Below are positions 31,258 to 43,060 of a stretch of 64,000 bases of DNA, piece after piece; positions within the stretch are counted from its first letter, which is position 1, and each line of letters starts with the position of its first letter. This DNA comes from Ypsolopha sequella (taxonomy: Eukaryota > Arthropoda > Insecta > Lepidoptera > Ypsolophidae). The notes beneath the pieces are model-generated. The model worked only from the letters and a program-made list of their open reading frames with translations. It was not told the origin of the DNA and did not search any database. The translations under genes and the position numbers were made by a program. The stretch spans positions 12,462,001 through 12,526,000 of the forward strand of contig OW204012.1 in assembly GCA_934047225.1 (NCBI GenBank), in the 5' to 3' direction.

Positions 31258-32324
31258 CAGTCTATTCCATTTACGAGGTTACATATGACACTTCTGAGAA
31301 CGTAACTCTGCACGTTTCACATAAATTGAAAAAATAAATAGTCTTTGTTTATGACAGTAAATCACCGTTTGAAAAAACCACAATCAATTCAAAACATTAT
31401 ACAATTAATTCACAAACATAATCAACGTATTTTTTTTAGATTCGTGCTCAAAATAAGTATAACTTTAAAATAAAATAATATTTTACTGCAAATACGCGTT
31501 TACGTTCTATGCTTTATTTTTTACTTTTAAACATAGTGACGTAGCTCAAAAAATCTCATAAAATCGGTTAGTTAATCGATTATTCTCTTGTGTACCGAGG
31601 TCGTAGAAAATAAAAATCTACTAAAAATATGGTCCACCTCGCAATCACCATGGTTACCATGGCAATCACGATCAGCCATTTTGTTTGTCTGTTCAGTACG
31701 GTGCAGAAGCCTTGTATACGTTGCGTGCGTGTGTTTTGTTCTTGCTTGACCACTAAAAGAACAGTGTTGAGCCAACTTTATATTCTCTGGTTGGGCAGTC
31801 AAGCGCGGGAGTTTGTGGTACGCCTACAACATTACTTTGAATGTGAGTTTCAGAATGGTAGTCCACTCTTTCGTTATCAGTCGAAAAACTGTTTCTCAAA
31901 TAAGTAAGGAAAAGCATGGTAAAGATATACCAGAAGATAATAAATTAAAATCGCCACTTAAGAAAAAAGTTAGAAGGTCGATAGTCACACAAACAAAATG
32001 CTGTCATTGTTGCAAGAAGCATGCTATAAAGTTACTGCTGCGAATTGGAATAGTGTGGTTTTACGAACATTAAATCTAAATTTCGCTGATTGGGACCGAG
32101 ATGTGCATATCGATGCCCTAATAGATAACCAAATTATAATAAATACGGTGGATCCTACAGACGATGGTGAGGGTGATGACGACGATGGTGACAATGAATA
32201 TGATGCAACGATTTTGAATAGCGAGCACGTATAAGTCGCATGCTGATAAAATTGAAAAATAATAGTATTTAATCAAATTAAAAAACTTGACTAAGTAACT
32301 TTACCTCGTAAATGGAATAGACTG
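31258..32324 (+). mobile_element. Second Tc1-type (IS630-like) element, deleted
   Basis: Ends CAGTCTATTCCATTTACGAG and its reverse complement (31258 onward, 32324 backward), with TA on both sides (31256-31257, 32325-32326). Interior: degenerate transposase N- and C-terminal parts with the catalytic domain deleted. Confidence 0.8.
31813..32234 (+). pseudogene. Transposase remnant of the 31-32 kb Tc1-type element
   Basis: In one frame ISRKTVSQISKEKHGKD and KLKSPLKKKVRRSIV resemble the DNA-binding linker of lepidopteran IS630-like transposases. From about 31998, in another frame, CYKVTAANWNSVV, NFADWDRDVHIDALIDNQII and an acidic Asp-rich tail match the C-terminal end. The DDE core between them is gone, which explains the ~1-kb size. 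It ends with TAA 90 bases before the right terminal repeat. Confidence 0.6.
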
Positions 32325-33354
32325 TAATGGATGTCATGCAAAAAAATTAGAGAGAAAAGACATGTTCAGAAATGGAATGAATAAAAATAGAAATTTACAA
32401 ATAAAATAAAACAACAACATGATATAGTAAACCCACGGTATACACGCGCGGGATGCCTATAAGAACTCTGACTTTGCATGATAATAAAAATAATATTTAA
32501 TAAGAAAACGTGGATCCTTCACCTATCTCAGAGCAACAATCAAGCTATGACACCTCGCAACTGGGTCCTAGCACTAGCACACATACAACTGAACAAATCG
32601 TGCGACTAAAAATACCGAGTGGGCGAATTTAAAGTATGAAATCGAAAATACTTCACCAAAAATCAAAAAATAGGTGCGACGAAGAGCGAAGCGAGAAGGA
32701 GCGAGTTAGGTTTACATGTAATATAAAATAAGGAGCCGAGCGAAGCGGAAAAAAATGGGGTTTTTTCGAATCCATTTACTCCACTATAACGTCATCTACG
32801 TATTTCATTTTTGGGTAAATGTTTATTGAGTATTTGATTAAAATTCTCACTGAAGGAAAACGCGATTGGATGAAATTTTCTTGGTAGAATTTAATTCCGA
32901 AAAGACCTCTAAATTGTTTCATTTTTTCATGTAATTCTGAAATCCTAACTAATTTCATTGTCAAATTGCATTCAAAATGTGGATATTATGTATTTGTAAA
33001 GTCTCCTTGAAAAACTTTTTGACAAAATTGCTTAGTACATTTTATATTAATAAAAAACTGACTTTTTTACTACTTTTCCACGAATCTGTCCCACTCGCAC
33101 TGAGGGTTTTTTCGCATATGGAGTAACAGGGACGCTAAAACTTTTACGTAGCGCCCTAAAATGAAATTGACACTAAAATAGAAAAATTTTCGCCTGAGAA
33201 TTATCAACTCAACTCAAATTTGTAATTTCAAGTCGCCGTTTACAACATTTTTATTCGCTCACAATCTTTCGCCCACTTAGTATTTTACTACGCTATATTC
33301 AGTATTTTTGACACCATATATTTGAATTTATATTCGCTCATTTAAATACTACGC
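32325..33354. other. Non-coding region with an inverted copy of a 45.8-kb repeat
   Basis: At about 32630-32760 a segment with TATGAAATCGAAAATACTTC and the near-palindromic AGAGCGAAGCGAG is found again, inverted, at about 45785-45900. Otherwise AT-rich and featureless. Confidence 0.45.
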
Positions 33355-33505
33355 CTATAATTTTAGTTTTAGTGCCGCCGAAACCTAAATTATTCCAAAG
33401 TAATTTAGCTTCTATTTTTAATACTTATGAACTATTTTGTAATAAACCAAATTTAGTTTGACAGCTCCTAGATTACAATGAAAGCCTTCAGAGTCAGCTT
33501 TGTTA
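33355..33505. repeat. Diverged copy of the 11.5-kb inverted-repeat element
   Basis: Contains AATTTTAGTTTTAGTGC near the left and GAAAGCCTTCAGA near the right, as at 11533-11693, with more differences. Confidence 0.5.
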
Positions 33506-33839
33506 GCTCATATGGTTACCAAGTGTATTAAATATTTTTAGCTGTACTTCCAAATGTTTTACAAGAGCGTGCTTAGATATTGCTCATATGATCCAATGTA
33601 ATAAACTCCCCTATTTGTACTAACTCGTGTTTTAGTAGGAATAGTTTATGTTGGTTCATTTATCGGAATCAATTCTTATTAGTACGAAGTACAGTTACTG
33701 GCCCCGAACCTATTTTAATGTACGGCGGTCGGTGGCGAGTCACGTGAGGTCACGATTATAGCCGCTCAGTTGCATCGTAAATAAATACGTCGCGGTGAAT
33801 TGGCGGGGGCTGAGGTAGCGATAAATACCTACAGGTCCC

Positions 33840-34138
33840 GGATAACCTGCCCTTAAGTTGTATCAGAGACTCACAGATTTCTCAGTCAAACTGTACATTG
33901 TCATTGGTAATTGTTTAGATGTAAAAAAAAACTGCTTTTTCGATAAATAAAAGTATTCCATTCCATTTTAAAGGTGTTGGTCGTTAATCTAAGAAATAAG
34001 GTTTGACAGGTGTACATTCTTTCAAAAGGTATGCTTTTTTTGGGCTCGTTTTAGACTCCCTAGATGCGCATTAGAAAAAGCTCGCGAGCTCTCACAAAGC
34101 CTTGGTTTTTGCTAGTTTTTTTTTTTTTCTTTTTTCAG
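33840..34138 (+). other. Sulfotransferase C intron 2, right end
   Basis: From TTAAGTTGTATCAGAGAC on, this matches in inverted orientation the copy A intron (about 5420-5715), up to the acceptor with a long T-run and tttcag. Confidence 0.7.
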
Positions 34139-34306
34139 AACAGAAACTCTGCCGGGACTGAAAGTCAGAAAAACAAAGGGAACCGGATATCTGAAGACTC
34201 ATTTTCCTTTATCCTTGTTACCCCCCAGTTTACTTGAATCGGCGAAGATGGTGTACATAGCAAGAGATCCACGTGACGTAGCTGTTTCACGGTTTTATTT
34301 TATTAA
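34139..34306 (+). pseudogene. Sulfotransferase C, exon 3 first part
   Basis: Encodes GYLKTHFPLSLLPPSLLES and MVYIARDPRDVAVSRFYF, as in copy A, then is cut at TTAA by a 1.6-kb insertion (34307-35900). Frame is intact within this piece. Catalytic-type His and the 3'-phosphate loop residues are unchanged, so most decay came from the insertion and the stops in exon 2. Confidence 0.88.
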
Positions 34307-35900
34307 GAGTATGACATAGCCAAAACAAAAACCAGTTCCGGGCGTGGCTTATTCTATTTTACGATAGCGCGCGGGGGGAAATTCGTCCCGGTCTCTAAGC
34401 TCGCGTCACCATAGCAAAAATACGAATAGAGTGGACGAGGCAGGGTCAAAAGTAATACGTATTTTATTTTATCTAATTTATTAGTGTATTTCGATCATCG
34501 TCACACGGCATTGATCCTACTTGCTACGGGACCTCTTAGGGAAAACCTTGTATTAAACTATTTGTTATCTTAGTAAAAAATAATTCAAGAAAAAAAATAA
34601 ACAAAGCTATCGCCACACTGAACAGTAGATAATTAATCCCTTTAGAATAGAACAACATGGTTTTCATATTTTTTACATTATTTGTTCAACAATTCCTTTC
34701 TGTGTTGACTTTTAAATGCAAAATATTATCTCAAGTGTTCATCCCTACATTTTCATAGTGAGAAAATTTCTATGAAAAACGTAAAAAAAATAAACGTAAA
34801 TACCTAAAACGTTATATAAATAAAAACGGCAAAAGTATGTTTTACAGCTCTATGGAGGGCCGTTTATATTGGTATTTATTAATTTTACCCAGAAAAAATT
34901 GTCTAGACAAACGGACAGACAGACAAACATAGGGATAACAAATTAATCCTAAAAGAGTTTCATTGTTTTCAATTTGCGTAACAGAACCTGAACATGTACC
35001 GACAGGATTATCTACGATCTAATAATTTTGCCATGCACTGTAAATATTTCAAAATAAATTTCTATATTTTAAATGCTTGGCGATTTATCCCAAGTAAGTG
35101 TACTTATATAATTTGCAAAATACTTCACTTATTGGACCTGAAATGGTGAGCCAATACTAGAGGGTAATTTCACGAAAAGGTCATTGACCTTTGTTACAGA
35201 TCTCAGTAAGTATAAGTAAATTAATTTGGGTTTCAATAACGATCACAAAATTATTCTTTTAGAGTAACATATATTATTTTCCCGCATAAAAGTATGAATT
35301 CATTCCAAATTCATTCAGTTTTGTTGTTATGACTATGGCACGATGTAGCTAAATCACTCATACGCATATTTTGTTGAGTTTTTAACGGCAGGAATATGAT
35401 GCTCCTCGAAATATTACTTTATAAAATTAATTTCAATGTGTTTTGAAGTAGTTTTGGGAGATATTTATAGCTTGCAAAAAAGGGCACAGGTTCCACGTCT
35501 TACGGGCGCCAACGCTAGGCGTAGACTGACAATATCTTGCTGCCGCTGACTGCATCAGTGGATTTACGTATTTTTGGAAAAAGGGGGTGCTTTTTTTGAC
35601 CCGAATAACGTGGTATTTGGAAAATGAATAGATATCATTCACACTAATTTTATTTAAAAAAAACCAACAAAATCGCGAAAGCGATACCTGAAACAAAATC
35701 GATAAGAAGTGTGCAATAGAGGGTTACAAAAAAATTCATTGACAGTACAAATATGAATCGATTAACGTGGTTTGTGGAAAATGAATACCTTAAAGTTCAA
35801 CCAAAAACATGTATTTTTTTTATGGCTATACGTAACCTAATTATTGCAACAAAATCATCCGAAAGCTGACATTTTATTTCTGTTTGTATTTTCGTTCCCC
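34307..35900. mobile_element. 1.6-kb insertion in exon 3 of sulfotransferase C, TTAA on both sides
   Basis: Copy A shows the uninterrupted exon with one TTAA. In C the exon stops at TTAA (34303-34306) and resumes at TTAA (35901-35904). No matching terminal inverted repeats and no ORF were recognised; the right end reads GTTCCCC before TTAA. A TTAA duplication suggests a piggyBac-type or similar element, but the class is open. Confidence 0.6.
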
Positions 35901-35963
35901 TTAAAGCTTTGGGCTTTCCTGCTGACTTCAAGACTTTTTGGAAATTGTTTATGAGCAATCTGT
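35901..35963 (+). pseudogene. Sulfotransferase C, exon 3 second part
   Basis: Encodes ALGFPADFKTFWKLFMSNL and ends at GTAAG, as in copy A. Beyond the donor, intron 3 matches copy A (inverted) for about 170 bases until the next insertion. Confidence 0.88.
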
Positions 35964-36145
35964 GTAAGTTAGTGCAATTTGCTAAGAACATAATAGATGG
36001 CGATAAAAGGGGACATTTATATAATATAAAATGGCAAAAGTCTAAACTATTCTAAGTAGCAGGCTCGCACGGAGACAAGAGACCATCTTTCGAATTCCCG
36101 GGCCAATTTGAGATTAAGCCCGACATTATCAAAGTGGTTGGCCCT

Positions 36146-37375
36146 CAGGGTTGCCAACCGTACGAGGTTTCTCGTACAAGTACGAGATTTAGAGGTCTCG
36201 GTACGAGGTACGAGCTCACATCCATCCTCGTACGAAATTGTACGAGATTCATGAATACAAATTTTAATTTTAATATTTTAATTCGTGGATACAAATTATA
36301 TTTCGGAACGCACCTTAATCGGGAACGAGATACACTGCTGCTATCACTGAGAGTGTAAGTTATAAGCAGCATTGTACATCATTTTCCGTCAATCATTCGA
36401 TACCGCTAGGGAATTCCCCCGATATTAAACTTCGAAAATTTAAATTTTTTATGTTTGTAGCAATGGGTATAGTTAGAAATCTTTTGAATCTTTGGTACAC
36501 ACGCAGTTTCACACAGGAAGATAAAACTGATAATGATGCTATAGTATAGAGGATATTATTTGATAACTCAGTTCTTCAGCCGTAGTATTTCTGTGCTATT
36601 AGTTATATTATAGTTTAGGTGCATTTATTTTTAATTACCTAAGATACATTATAGTAGTTTATGCTACAAGGGCGCAAAGGAATAAATTACGAGGACGATT
36701 TAAAACACGAGCGTAGCGAGTGTTTTAAACGTAACCGAGTAATTTATTGCTTTTACGCCCGTGTATCATACTACGTTTTTCAATGCATAGTGTGAGGAAA
36801 TGAAAACAAATATAATCTTGTGAACTTTGGCTCAAATTTGGCTCAAAAGGATTGTATCCAGAGCCGTTAAACAGTGGAAAAAAAAGTATAACATCTATGG
36901 GACACAGAAAAGTCTTCAGGTTAGCCAACCATTGTAAATAAATAAAAAAAATAATAATAATAAAGCCCTAGGGCAAAATAATCGACTTTTTGTTCGGTTT
37001 TGATGCATAAAAAGTGGGCCTTTACGAGCACATGCATTGAAAAAGTATTAAAGTTTCATATTATATTTTGTTTGATTATGTTCGTATTATAACCGTAATT
37101 GTAATATTTATTTCAGACTCCTGATTCATAAATTGCAACTCAAATGAAAACAAAATAGAAACAAATTAAAGAAAACCGATAATTATAAAACTTATTACTA
37201 GTAGCAAAATGCTAAAACTGCATAAAATATTGTCTATCATATGGCTTCTTTTAAATAAACTTGATTTACAGTTAAAAGTATGGTAGTAAAAGGTGTGTAC
37301 GAGGTTGTATTGCCAAAGTACGAGGTTTTCGGCCCTGTCTGTACGAGGAGAAGCCATCGGTGTCTGGCAACCCTG
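36146..37375. mobile_element. hAT-type non-autonomous element, 8-bp TSD TTGGCCCT
   Basis: Ends CAGGGTTGCCA and TGGCAACCCTG (11 bp, perfect); TTGGCCCT at 36138-36145 and 37376-37383. The homologous intron of copy A (about 4987-5000) has a single TTGGCCCT and no insertion, which is a direct empty-site control. No transposase coding was seen. A 400-bp repeat (36652-37050) is nested inside. Confidence 0.93.
36652..37050. repeat. ~400-bp interspersed repeat with fold-back half, nested in the hAT
   Basis: Begins GTAGTTTATGCTACAAG and ends GCATTGAAAAA. The first third is self-complementary: GGAATAAATTACGAGG pairs with CCGAGTAATTTATTGC around the core CGAGCGTAGCGAG. Another copy is at 40649-41085 and part of one at 14288-14385. 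Confidence 0.7.
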
Positions 37376-37383
37376 TTGGCCCT

Positions 37384-38521
37384 TCACTCTTGTTGAATTT
37401 GGTGTTTGCGTCGGGGCTCGTTCCGAAATGTACAATTTATTATATTGTTTTCCTTATTTTCGAATTCAAAGCATTAAATAAATGTGATTTTTGACACTAC
37501 GTGACAATAGTTTAATGTCAATTAAGCTTTTTTAGCAATATTGTGTTCTTTAATTAATGAATTAGTGATCCAGCACAATAAGTCTAATGGCAAAGACCTT
37601 ATTTACTTTACATAGAGGCGATTATATGTTGGCTCTTTGGCCTCTTTTTCTTGGATGCGTAATACTAGTGATCACGCAGCGAAACAACAAATTGGTGTGT
37701 TTTTAGCTACATAATACTGAAATATTTTGTTGGGAAAAAAATATTGGATTTAGGTAACATCCCTTCATATTTATATTGCCTATTTTATAAAAAAAGTCAA
37801 GTTGATCTCTTAACCGCGTTTTTGAAACGAACGTTTCAAAACCAAAAAAAGAGGGTGGAAAACTTTTTTTTTTTTACAAAAGTATAAATCTTAATACATT
37901 GTTTATAGGTGAAATCCCTGGATAAAAGATCGATAAATCAAATATATTTTCTTCAATATGAGGAGAGACCTAGGTTCTTCCAATGAACACTTGAAAACCT
38001 GGTGTTGTTGATGTTCTAGCGTCAGGTGTCCCGTTAAACTAATTGTAACTAATGCCATAAATCACATGTATTTAAAGCTTTTTATTCAAAAATTGTTAAA
38101 CTAATAATGAGTTGTGTGTTTGGGAACGAAAACTGGCGTTTACACACAACACACTCACCCTCTCACGCATGCACACACCCCTCGTACACCAACACACTTT
38201 CCTTAGGGTCATTTTTAGAGCTAATTGGACTTCTATGTTTTTTCCGCTCACCGCTAAAATAAGAAAAAAAAAGAGAGAGCGATGGAATAAGTATGGCAAC
38301 ATAGACTTGTCATTGTTGTCATGGTGGACACTCCCAGATCTCACAGGACCACATTAATTTAGACTAATTTAGACCACAAGTTCATACGCTGTATTGAAAA
38401 ACATCTCGAAATTGTTTTCGAATTAACACACCTTAACATAATTTAATCTAAACGAATTACTTCCAAAAAATACTTATTTTTGACATTAATTACAAATACA
38501 ACAATAAAATTGTTTTTACAG
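37384..38521. other. Sulfotransferase C intron sequence
   Basis: 37384-37500 and about 38080-38175 match, inverted, the copy A intron at about 4860-4990 and 4759-4854. No exon 4 or exon 5 equivalent is present before the acceptor at 38521. Confidence 0.6.
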
Positions 38522-38652
38522 GCAAAGTAGGAGGTTGGCGTGAACATTTCGATGAAGAAATGGTGGAGCAAGCGGAGAACTGGATTTCGGAAAACCTCAA
38601 AGGATCTGACTTGAAGTATCCACACATGGGAAATATACAACATGAGAATTAA
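38522..38652 (+). pseudogene. Sulfotransferase C, last exon
   Basis: After tttttacag the exon reads GKVGGWREHFDEEMVEQAEN then ISENLKGSDLKYPHM and ends in TAA. It matches the last exon of copy B (GLVGGWREHFDEEMIEQAEN) and is itself undamaged. This is the end of the RKGxxGGW motif that completes the PAPS site. An AATAAA lies at 38867-38872, about 215 bases after the stop. Exons 4 and 5 are absent, so even if spliced the product would be defective. Confidence 0.85.
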
Positions 38653-38866
38653 TTCAACAACCAAAAGCAACTTTGCCTTTATTTTCTTATTTTGTGCTTT
38701 TTAAGAACTGGCTATTAAGGGGCTGCAAAATGCTAAAATTCAGTTCTGCTCAAACTTTTTTATTTTTTAACTCTCCATACTGCTCTAATCAGATGACACG
38801 CACGCAAAACTTCAATTATTTTGAAATCGCGGCTACATTAGGACATTAACTATAATTTCAATTTGT

Positions 38867-38872
38867 AATAAA
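38867..38872 (+). terminator. Candidate polyadenylation signal of sulfotransferase C
   Basis: AATAAA followed by a T-rich tract, 215 bases after the stop codon of the last exon. Confidence 0.45.
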
Positions 38873-38920
38873 GACTTTTTTTTCATTATCAAATTCATTT
38901 TTTTTGCTCTCCTCATCTTA

Positions 38921-39122
38921 AATTATTATTACATACGGCTTGAACACTCACGTGTGATTGTTGTTGACTATATGCCAACCGTTTCACCGATACAATTTCG
39001 GCATTATCAAGGTGAGTGTCGTTCTTAGGACAACGAAGCGGCGTTCACCTTCGTTGTCATATATATGGCATATAGTCAACAACAATCACACGTGAGTGTT
39101 CAAGCCGTATGTAACAATAATT
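38921..39122. mobile_element. MITE with ~55-bp terminal inverted repeats, copy 1
   Basis: Left end ATTATTACATACGGCTTGAA...ACTATATGCCA and right end are reverse complements. The middle holds ACACTCACGTGTGATTGTTG, and the loop has CGTTCTTAGGACAACGAAG. Copy 2 is at 47114-47313. Both also share a tail ACTCACGCGAGTTTTAATAA (reading varies) to the right. Confidence 0.75.
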
Positions 39123-39303
39123 TAGTATGTCAGCTCACGCGAGTTTTAATAATCTCCTCATCTTCTATAAAATCTCAGTAAAATCTAGCGTATCTCTGTC
39201 TAACCAACCACTTGTGTCTCCACAGTTCATATTTAGGACATTATTGTTTTAACACTATGATGGAAATAAATTTCTATGTTTTTATCCATCGCAAGGAGAT
39301 ATA

Positions 39304-39330
39304 AATTCAAATTCAAATTCAAATTCAAAT
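39304..39330. repeat. AATTCA microsatellite
   Basis: About four and a half units of ATTCAA followed by TAGTTTATTTTGC; often the tail of a LINE or SINE in Lepidoptera. Confidence 0.6.
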
Positions 39331-39857
39331 AGTTTATTTTGCAAAGCAGGTATAGATATATACACTTTTTACACGTCAAATTTAATCTAATAAAGAAAAT
39401 ATATGTAATAAAATAATAAATGTACATGAACTAAATTAAAGGTTTATTTAATTTATGTAGCAATATATTTACGATTAAAATGATAGGTAAAATATATATT
39501 ATACAAGGTAAAATCCAATCAGCCGCCCGAACCCACACCGGAGACCCGGCCAGGGACCAGGAACAAGGTTCAATGATCACCAACCGAGCCCCCAGCACGA
39601 ATCCAGGCGGCCGACCAAATCCCATCCTATATACTACATAGTAATAGGTTACATATATAAATACATGCCTACCTCCGCCCATTCGATTAGTCTTGCTAAG
39701 AAGAAGCTTGCTCTGAACCGGGATAAGAGCACCTCACATCCAGATTTACTTTTCTTTCTGCGTTTCTATACTGCAATGATATAATGATTGTTTTCTTTGT
39801 CTATAAAAGAAAATACTACGTCATACCACACATTATAATAGTCACTTTGGTTATATA
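39331..39857. other. Non-coding region
   Basis: A segment at about 39505-39640 (CAAGGTAAAATCCAATCAGC, CCGGAGACCCGG, AGGAACAAGG) resembles 40190-40260. No gene. Confidence 0.4.
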
Positions 39858-40119
39858 CAAGGTGACTTTTTGATCATCGTCCAAATCCATACTGGAGGCT
39901 TGATAAGTGATCAGTATTTTGGATCAGTAAAATTTTTTGTGAAATTCGTATAATGAAATTTCGGCTTCCCATATAAATTCAGTTCCAGTCCCGAGTGAAT
40001 CACTATGGGGAGTCGAAATTTCATTTTGCAAATTTCACCAAAATTGTTATTGATGCATGATACTGATCACTTACCAAGCCACCAGTATGAATTTGGATGA
40101 TGATCAAAAATTCACCTTG
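39858..40119. mobile_element. 262-bp MITE with TA flanks
   Basis: CAAGGTGACTTTTTGATCAT at the left and ATGATCAAAAATTCACCTTG at the right, with TA outside both ends. A partial copy is at about 43615-43720. Confidence 0.75.
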
Positions 40120-40648
40120 TATATATGTACTTGTATACTCACCCAGTTGTCAGTAACTTTCAGTCACGAAAAAGATAAAAGTTTACTAGGTGAAATTTAA
40201 TCAACCGCCCCAATTCATTCTGGAGACTCGGTTGGTGATCAGGAACAAGGCTCAAAGACCCTTTTTTTCGACATCATAAAAAAAAGTTTTGTTCCTATAC
40301 GAACTGGACTAGTTCAAATACAACTCGTAGTATATACAGTACGGGAGCTAAACATTTTTTTTAACTTCATCTATCCGAGTCTCCAATATGAATTCGCCTT
40401 ATATAGAATGTTAGGATGAAGTTGCGGAAGCCGGAAACTGGTGATTAAACTGGTAAACAAAGGAGAATGCTCACGAAGTATGGAGAAAAAACCCAGGCCC
40501 GGCGCAAACGAAATGTATCTCAGATTGTTCATAGTAATGGATGATAAAATAATGTATAGGGGGCATCATTAAAATCGATGGCTAAATGTAAGAAATTGCT
40601 ATTTGTTTATTGGCAGGGAATATTGAGATATCTCAAATAGTGATTAAT
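40120..40648. other. Non-coding region with a related short repeat
   Basis: About 40185-40404 starts ACTAGGTGAAATTTAATC and ends ATTCGCCTTATATA, a diverged relative of the 39.86-kb MITE. Nothing coding. Confidence 0.4.
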
Positions 40649-41085
40649 AGTAGTTTATGCTACAAGAGTGAAAAGGAATAAATCACGAGGACGATTTAAA
40701 ATACGAGCGTAGCGAGAGTTTTAAACGTAAACGAGTAATTTATTGCTCTTACGCCCGTGTATCATACTACGTTTTACAATGCATAGTGTGAGGAAATAAA
40801 ACAAATATTATCAAAGAAAACAATTTAATTATCAAAGTTGAAAGTTACATTGTTACAATTTTGAAAGTTAATGATTGGCTCAAAAGGACTGTATCCAGAG
40901 CCGTTAAATAGTGCAAAAAAAAGTATAACATTTATGGTACACAGGAAAGGTTGCGGGTTAACCAACTTCTCGTAAATAAATAAAAAAATAGTAATAATAA
41001 AGCCCTAGGGCAAAATAATCTACTTTCTGTTCGATTTTGATGCATAAAAAGTGGGCCTTTACGAGCACTTGCATTGAAAAAATAT
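40649..41085. repeat. ~400-bp interspersed repeat, second copy
   Basis: Matches 36652-37050 almost throughout: same GTAGTTTATGCTACAAG start, CGAGCGTAGCGAG core and GCATTGAAAAA end. Confidence 0.75.
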
Positions 41086-41116
41086 TTACAATCAACATTT
41101 AAGATAATACAATTAA

Positions 41117-41290
41117 ACGCTTGCCATACAACGAGGTAACGCTATCAGCCTGCTAGGTACTCTCCCGCACAACGGCAGCGACCTTGATAGAATTTTTTAT
41201 TTAGTTTAATTTATAATATTATTTAGTTTTAATTTTATTATTTTTATTGTTATGTATTTGATTTGTTGTGTAATAAATAAATTCACAATT
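41117..41290 (+). pseudogene. LINE 3' end (C-terminus plus 3' UTR)
   Basis: Encodes LAIQRGNAISLLGTLPHNGS then DLDRIFYLV and a stop, followed by an AT-rich 3' UTR and an AATAAATAAATT tail. The same C-terminus lies inverted at 46262-46405. Typical of a 5'-truncated non-LTR insertion; clade not assigned. Confidence 0.6.
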
Positions 41291-41896
41291 AAACGCTTTA
41301 CATTGAAACTGATGGGTGAATGTAAAAAATTGCTATTTGTTTTATGGCAGGGGTAACTTTAAGGTACCTGAACATAGTTACAACTGGCATAACTTAGCTC
41401 GATAGAAAAAATTCGAAAAGTCATCTCTAAATAAATCTTATAATGGCGTTATTGACATGAATTTGTAAAACTATAAACCACAAAATCCGCGATAAATTTC
41501 TACATACATGAGCATGACTTAAGACATTTAATTTTGTAGAAGAAATGATGATGCTAAAAAAAGAGGTTCTAATGTAGCTGCAAATAAAAAAAAAAACAGA
41601 TGTTTTGCGTGTGCGGCAGTTGATAAAAGCAGGTGCTCTACCGCGTAATTCTCATTTGTATTAACTTCAAGCAAATGCATGCGAAATTCAATGCGTGCAA
41701 AAGAGATGGCATGTTAGGCGGGCGTTGTCGCACGCACGTCAAATTTCAATCTCAAGTTGATGTTGATGAAAATGAGAATTACGCAGTAGACCCACTGTGA
41801 GTATAAACAATTCAAAAACGTTAAGCCTTGATGCAGGACGGAAGTTTAGCTTGATACAATAATATAACAAAAAAACGAAATTTTCTTGGTTCAATA
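41291..41896. other. Non-coding region, 3' of sulfotransferase B
   Basis: Contains a repeat at 41640-41795 (ATTCTCATTTGTATTAACTT to GATGAAAATGAGAATTA, partly self-complementary) also found at 46771-46928. The 3' UTR of copy B should lie in 41896 downward; no sure poly(A) signal picked. Confidence 0.45.
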
Positions 41897-42021
41897 CTAA
41901 TTTTGTTTATTTTCCATATGTAGGTATTTCAAGTCAGTGTCTCTGAGGTTTTTTGTAATCCAGTTCTCCGCTTGCTCGATCATTTCCTCATCGAAATGTT
42001 CGCGCCATCCTCCTACTAGGC
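41897..42021 (-). CDS. Sulfotransferase B, last exon
   Basis: After tttttacag on the minus strand the 125-nt exon reads GLVGGWREHFDEEMIEQAEN, WITKNLRDTDLKYLHM and ends TAG at 41899-41897. Phase matches exon 5. It completes the RKG-x-x-G-G-W motif of the PAPS site, followed by the helix that ends insect cytosolic sulfotransferases. Confidence 0.88.
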
Positions 42022-42107
42022 CTGTAAAAAGTAAAGAAATTGCAAATAAAAGTGTTTGTTTACTTTGTGCAGGGGGGGGACAGTTTAATACCGGTAGAAA
42101 TTTAAAA

Positions 42108-42722
42108 AAACCGGCTAAGTGCGAGTCGAACTCGCGCACGAAGGGTTCCGCGCCATTATCTCTCGTATAATAAGACAGCGCCAAACTTCTAGTCCGCTCG
42201 GAAGTTGCTCTTCCCAAGAACGGCTCATACATTTTGTTCCTGCTGGCTGATGCGAATCGCCCCGCGTTTAGAGGGGACTAAATGTTTGGCGCGATCTGTA
42301 CTCGTTAACTTGTAAAGCCTACTTAGCTGTGATAGTTTTCCTTTTAATTTCGTTATGTATACTACTGCCGTGATTTTTTTCACGTCTCCAAATACAACCG
42401 TTTCGCCGGCAGGGGGGGGGGACACTTGACTCTAACAAAAATAACACTTTTAAGTTTAATATTTCGCAAACGGAACCCTGGATTGAAAAATGATCTTTTC
42501 TTACCCCCAATATTTTTAAATTACCTATCCAACGACACCCCACACTAGGGCATAGACGAGAAAAATTTTACTGTATCACTTTGTCGGCGTAATAAATATG
42601 TATATTCATGTCAAATTACAGCTTTCTAGTACTAATAGTCTCTTAGCTAAGCCGCGGACAGACAGACAGACGGACATAGCAAAACTATAAGGGTTCCTTG
42701 TTGTTGACTACGGAACCCTAAA
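42108..42722 (+). repeat. Lepidopteran interspersed repeat, copy 2
   Basis: ACCGGCTAAGTGCGAGTCGA near the left, then ...CAGACAGACAGACGGACATAG and ACGGAACCCTAAAA at the right. In intron 5 of sulfotransferase B. Confidence 0.75.
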
Positions 42723-42786
42723 AACGAGGCTGTCTGACCAATCAACAGGTGGCAGCACTTATAACGATATCGTTGTTTTGAAGAAA

Positions 42787-43060
42787 AAAAAACCGGCCAA
42801 GTGCGAGTCAGACACGCGTACCTAGGGTTGCCATTTTGTTTTCGTGAATTTCGCAACCGCTATATTTTTAACCGACTTCAAAAAGGAGGCGGTTCTCAAT
42901 TCGACTGTATGTTTTTTTTTTTTGGCGTTGTTACTCCATAACTCCGTCATTTCTGAACCGATTTGAACCATTCTTTTTTTGTTTGAAAGAGTGTACTTTC
43001 ATGTAGGTCCCATTTTGGGTTTAGTTATGATCTGATGAAGGTCTTCAGAGATAGGCAGTG
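42787..43060 (+). repeat. Two truncated lepidopteran repeats joined
   Basis: 42787-42868 is the start of the ACCGGCCAAGTGCGAGTC family. It breaks into ACCGACTTCAAAAAGGAGGC (42869 onward), the start of another widespread family with TCTGAACCGATTTGAACC. Confidence 0.65.
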
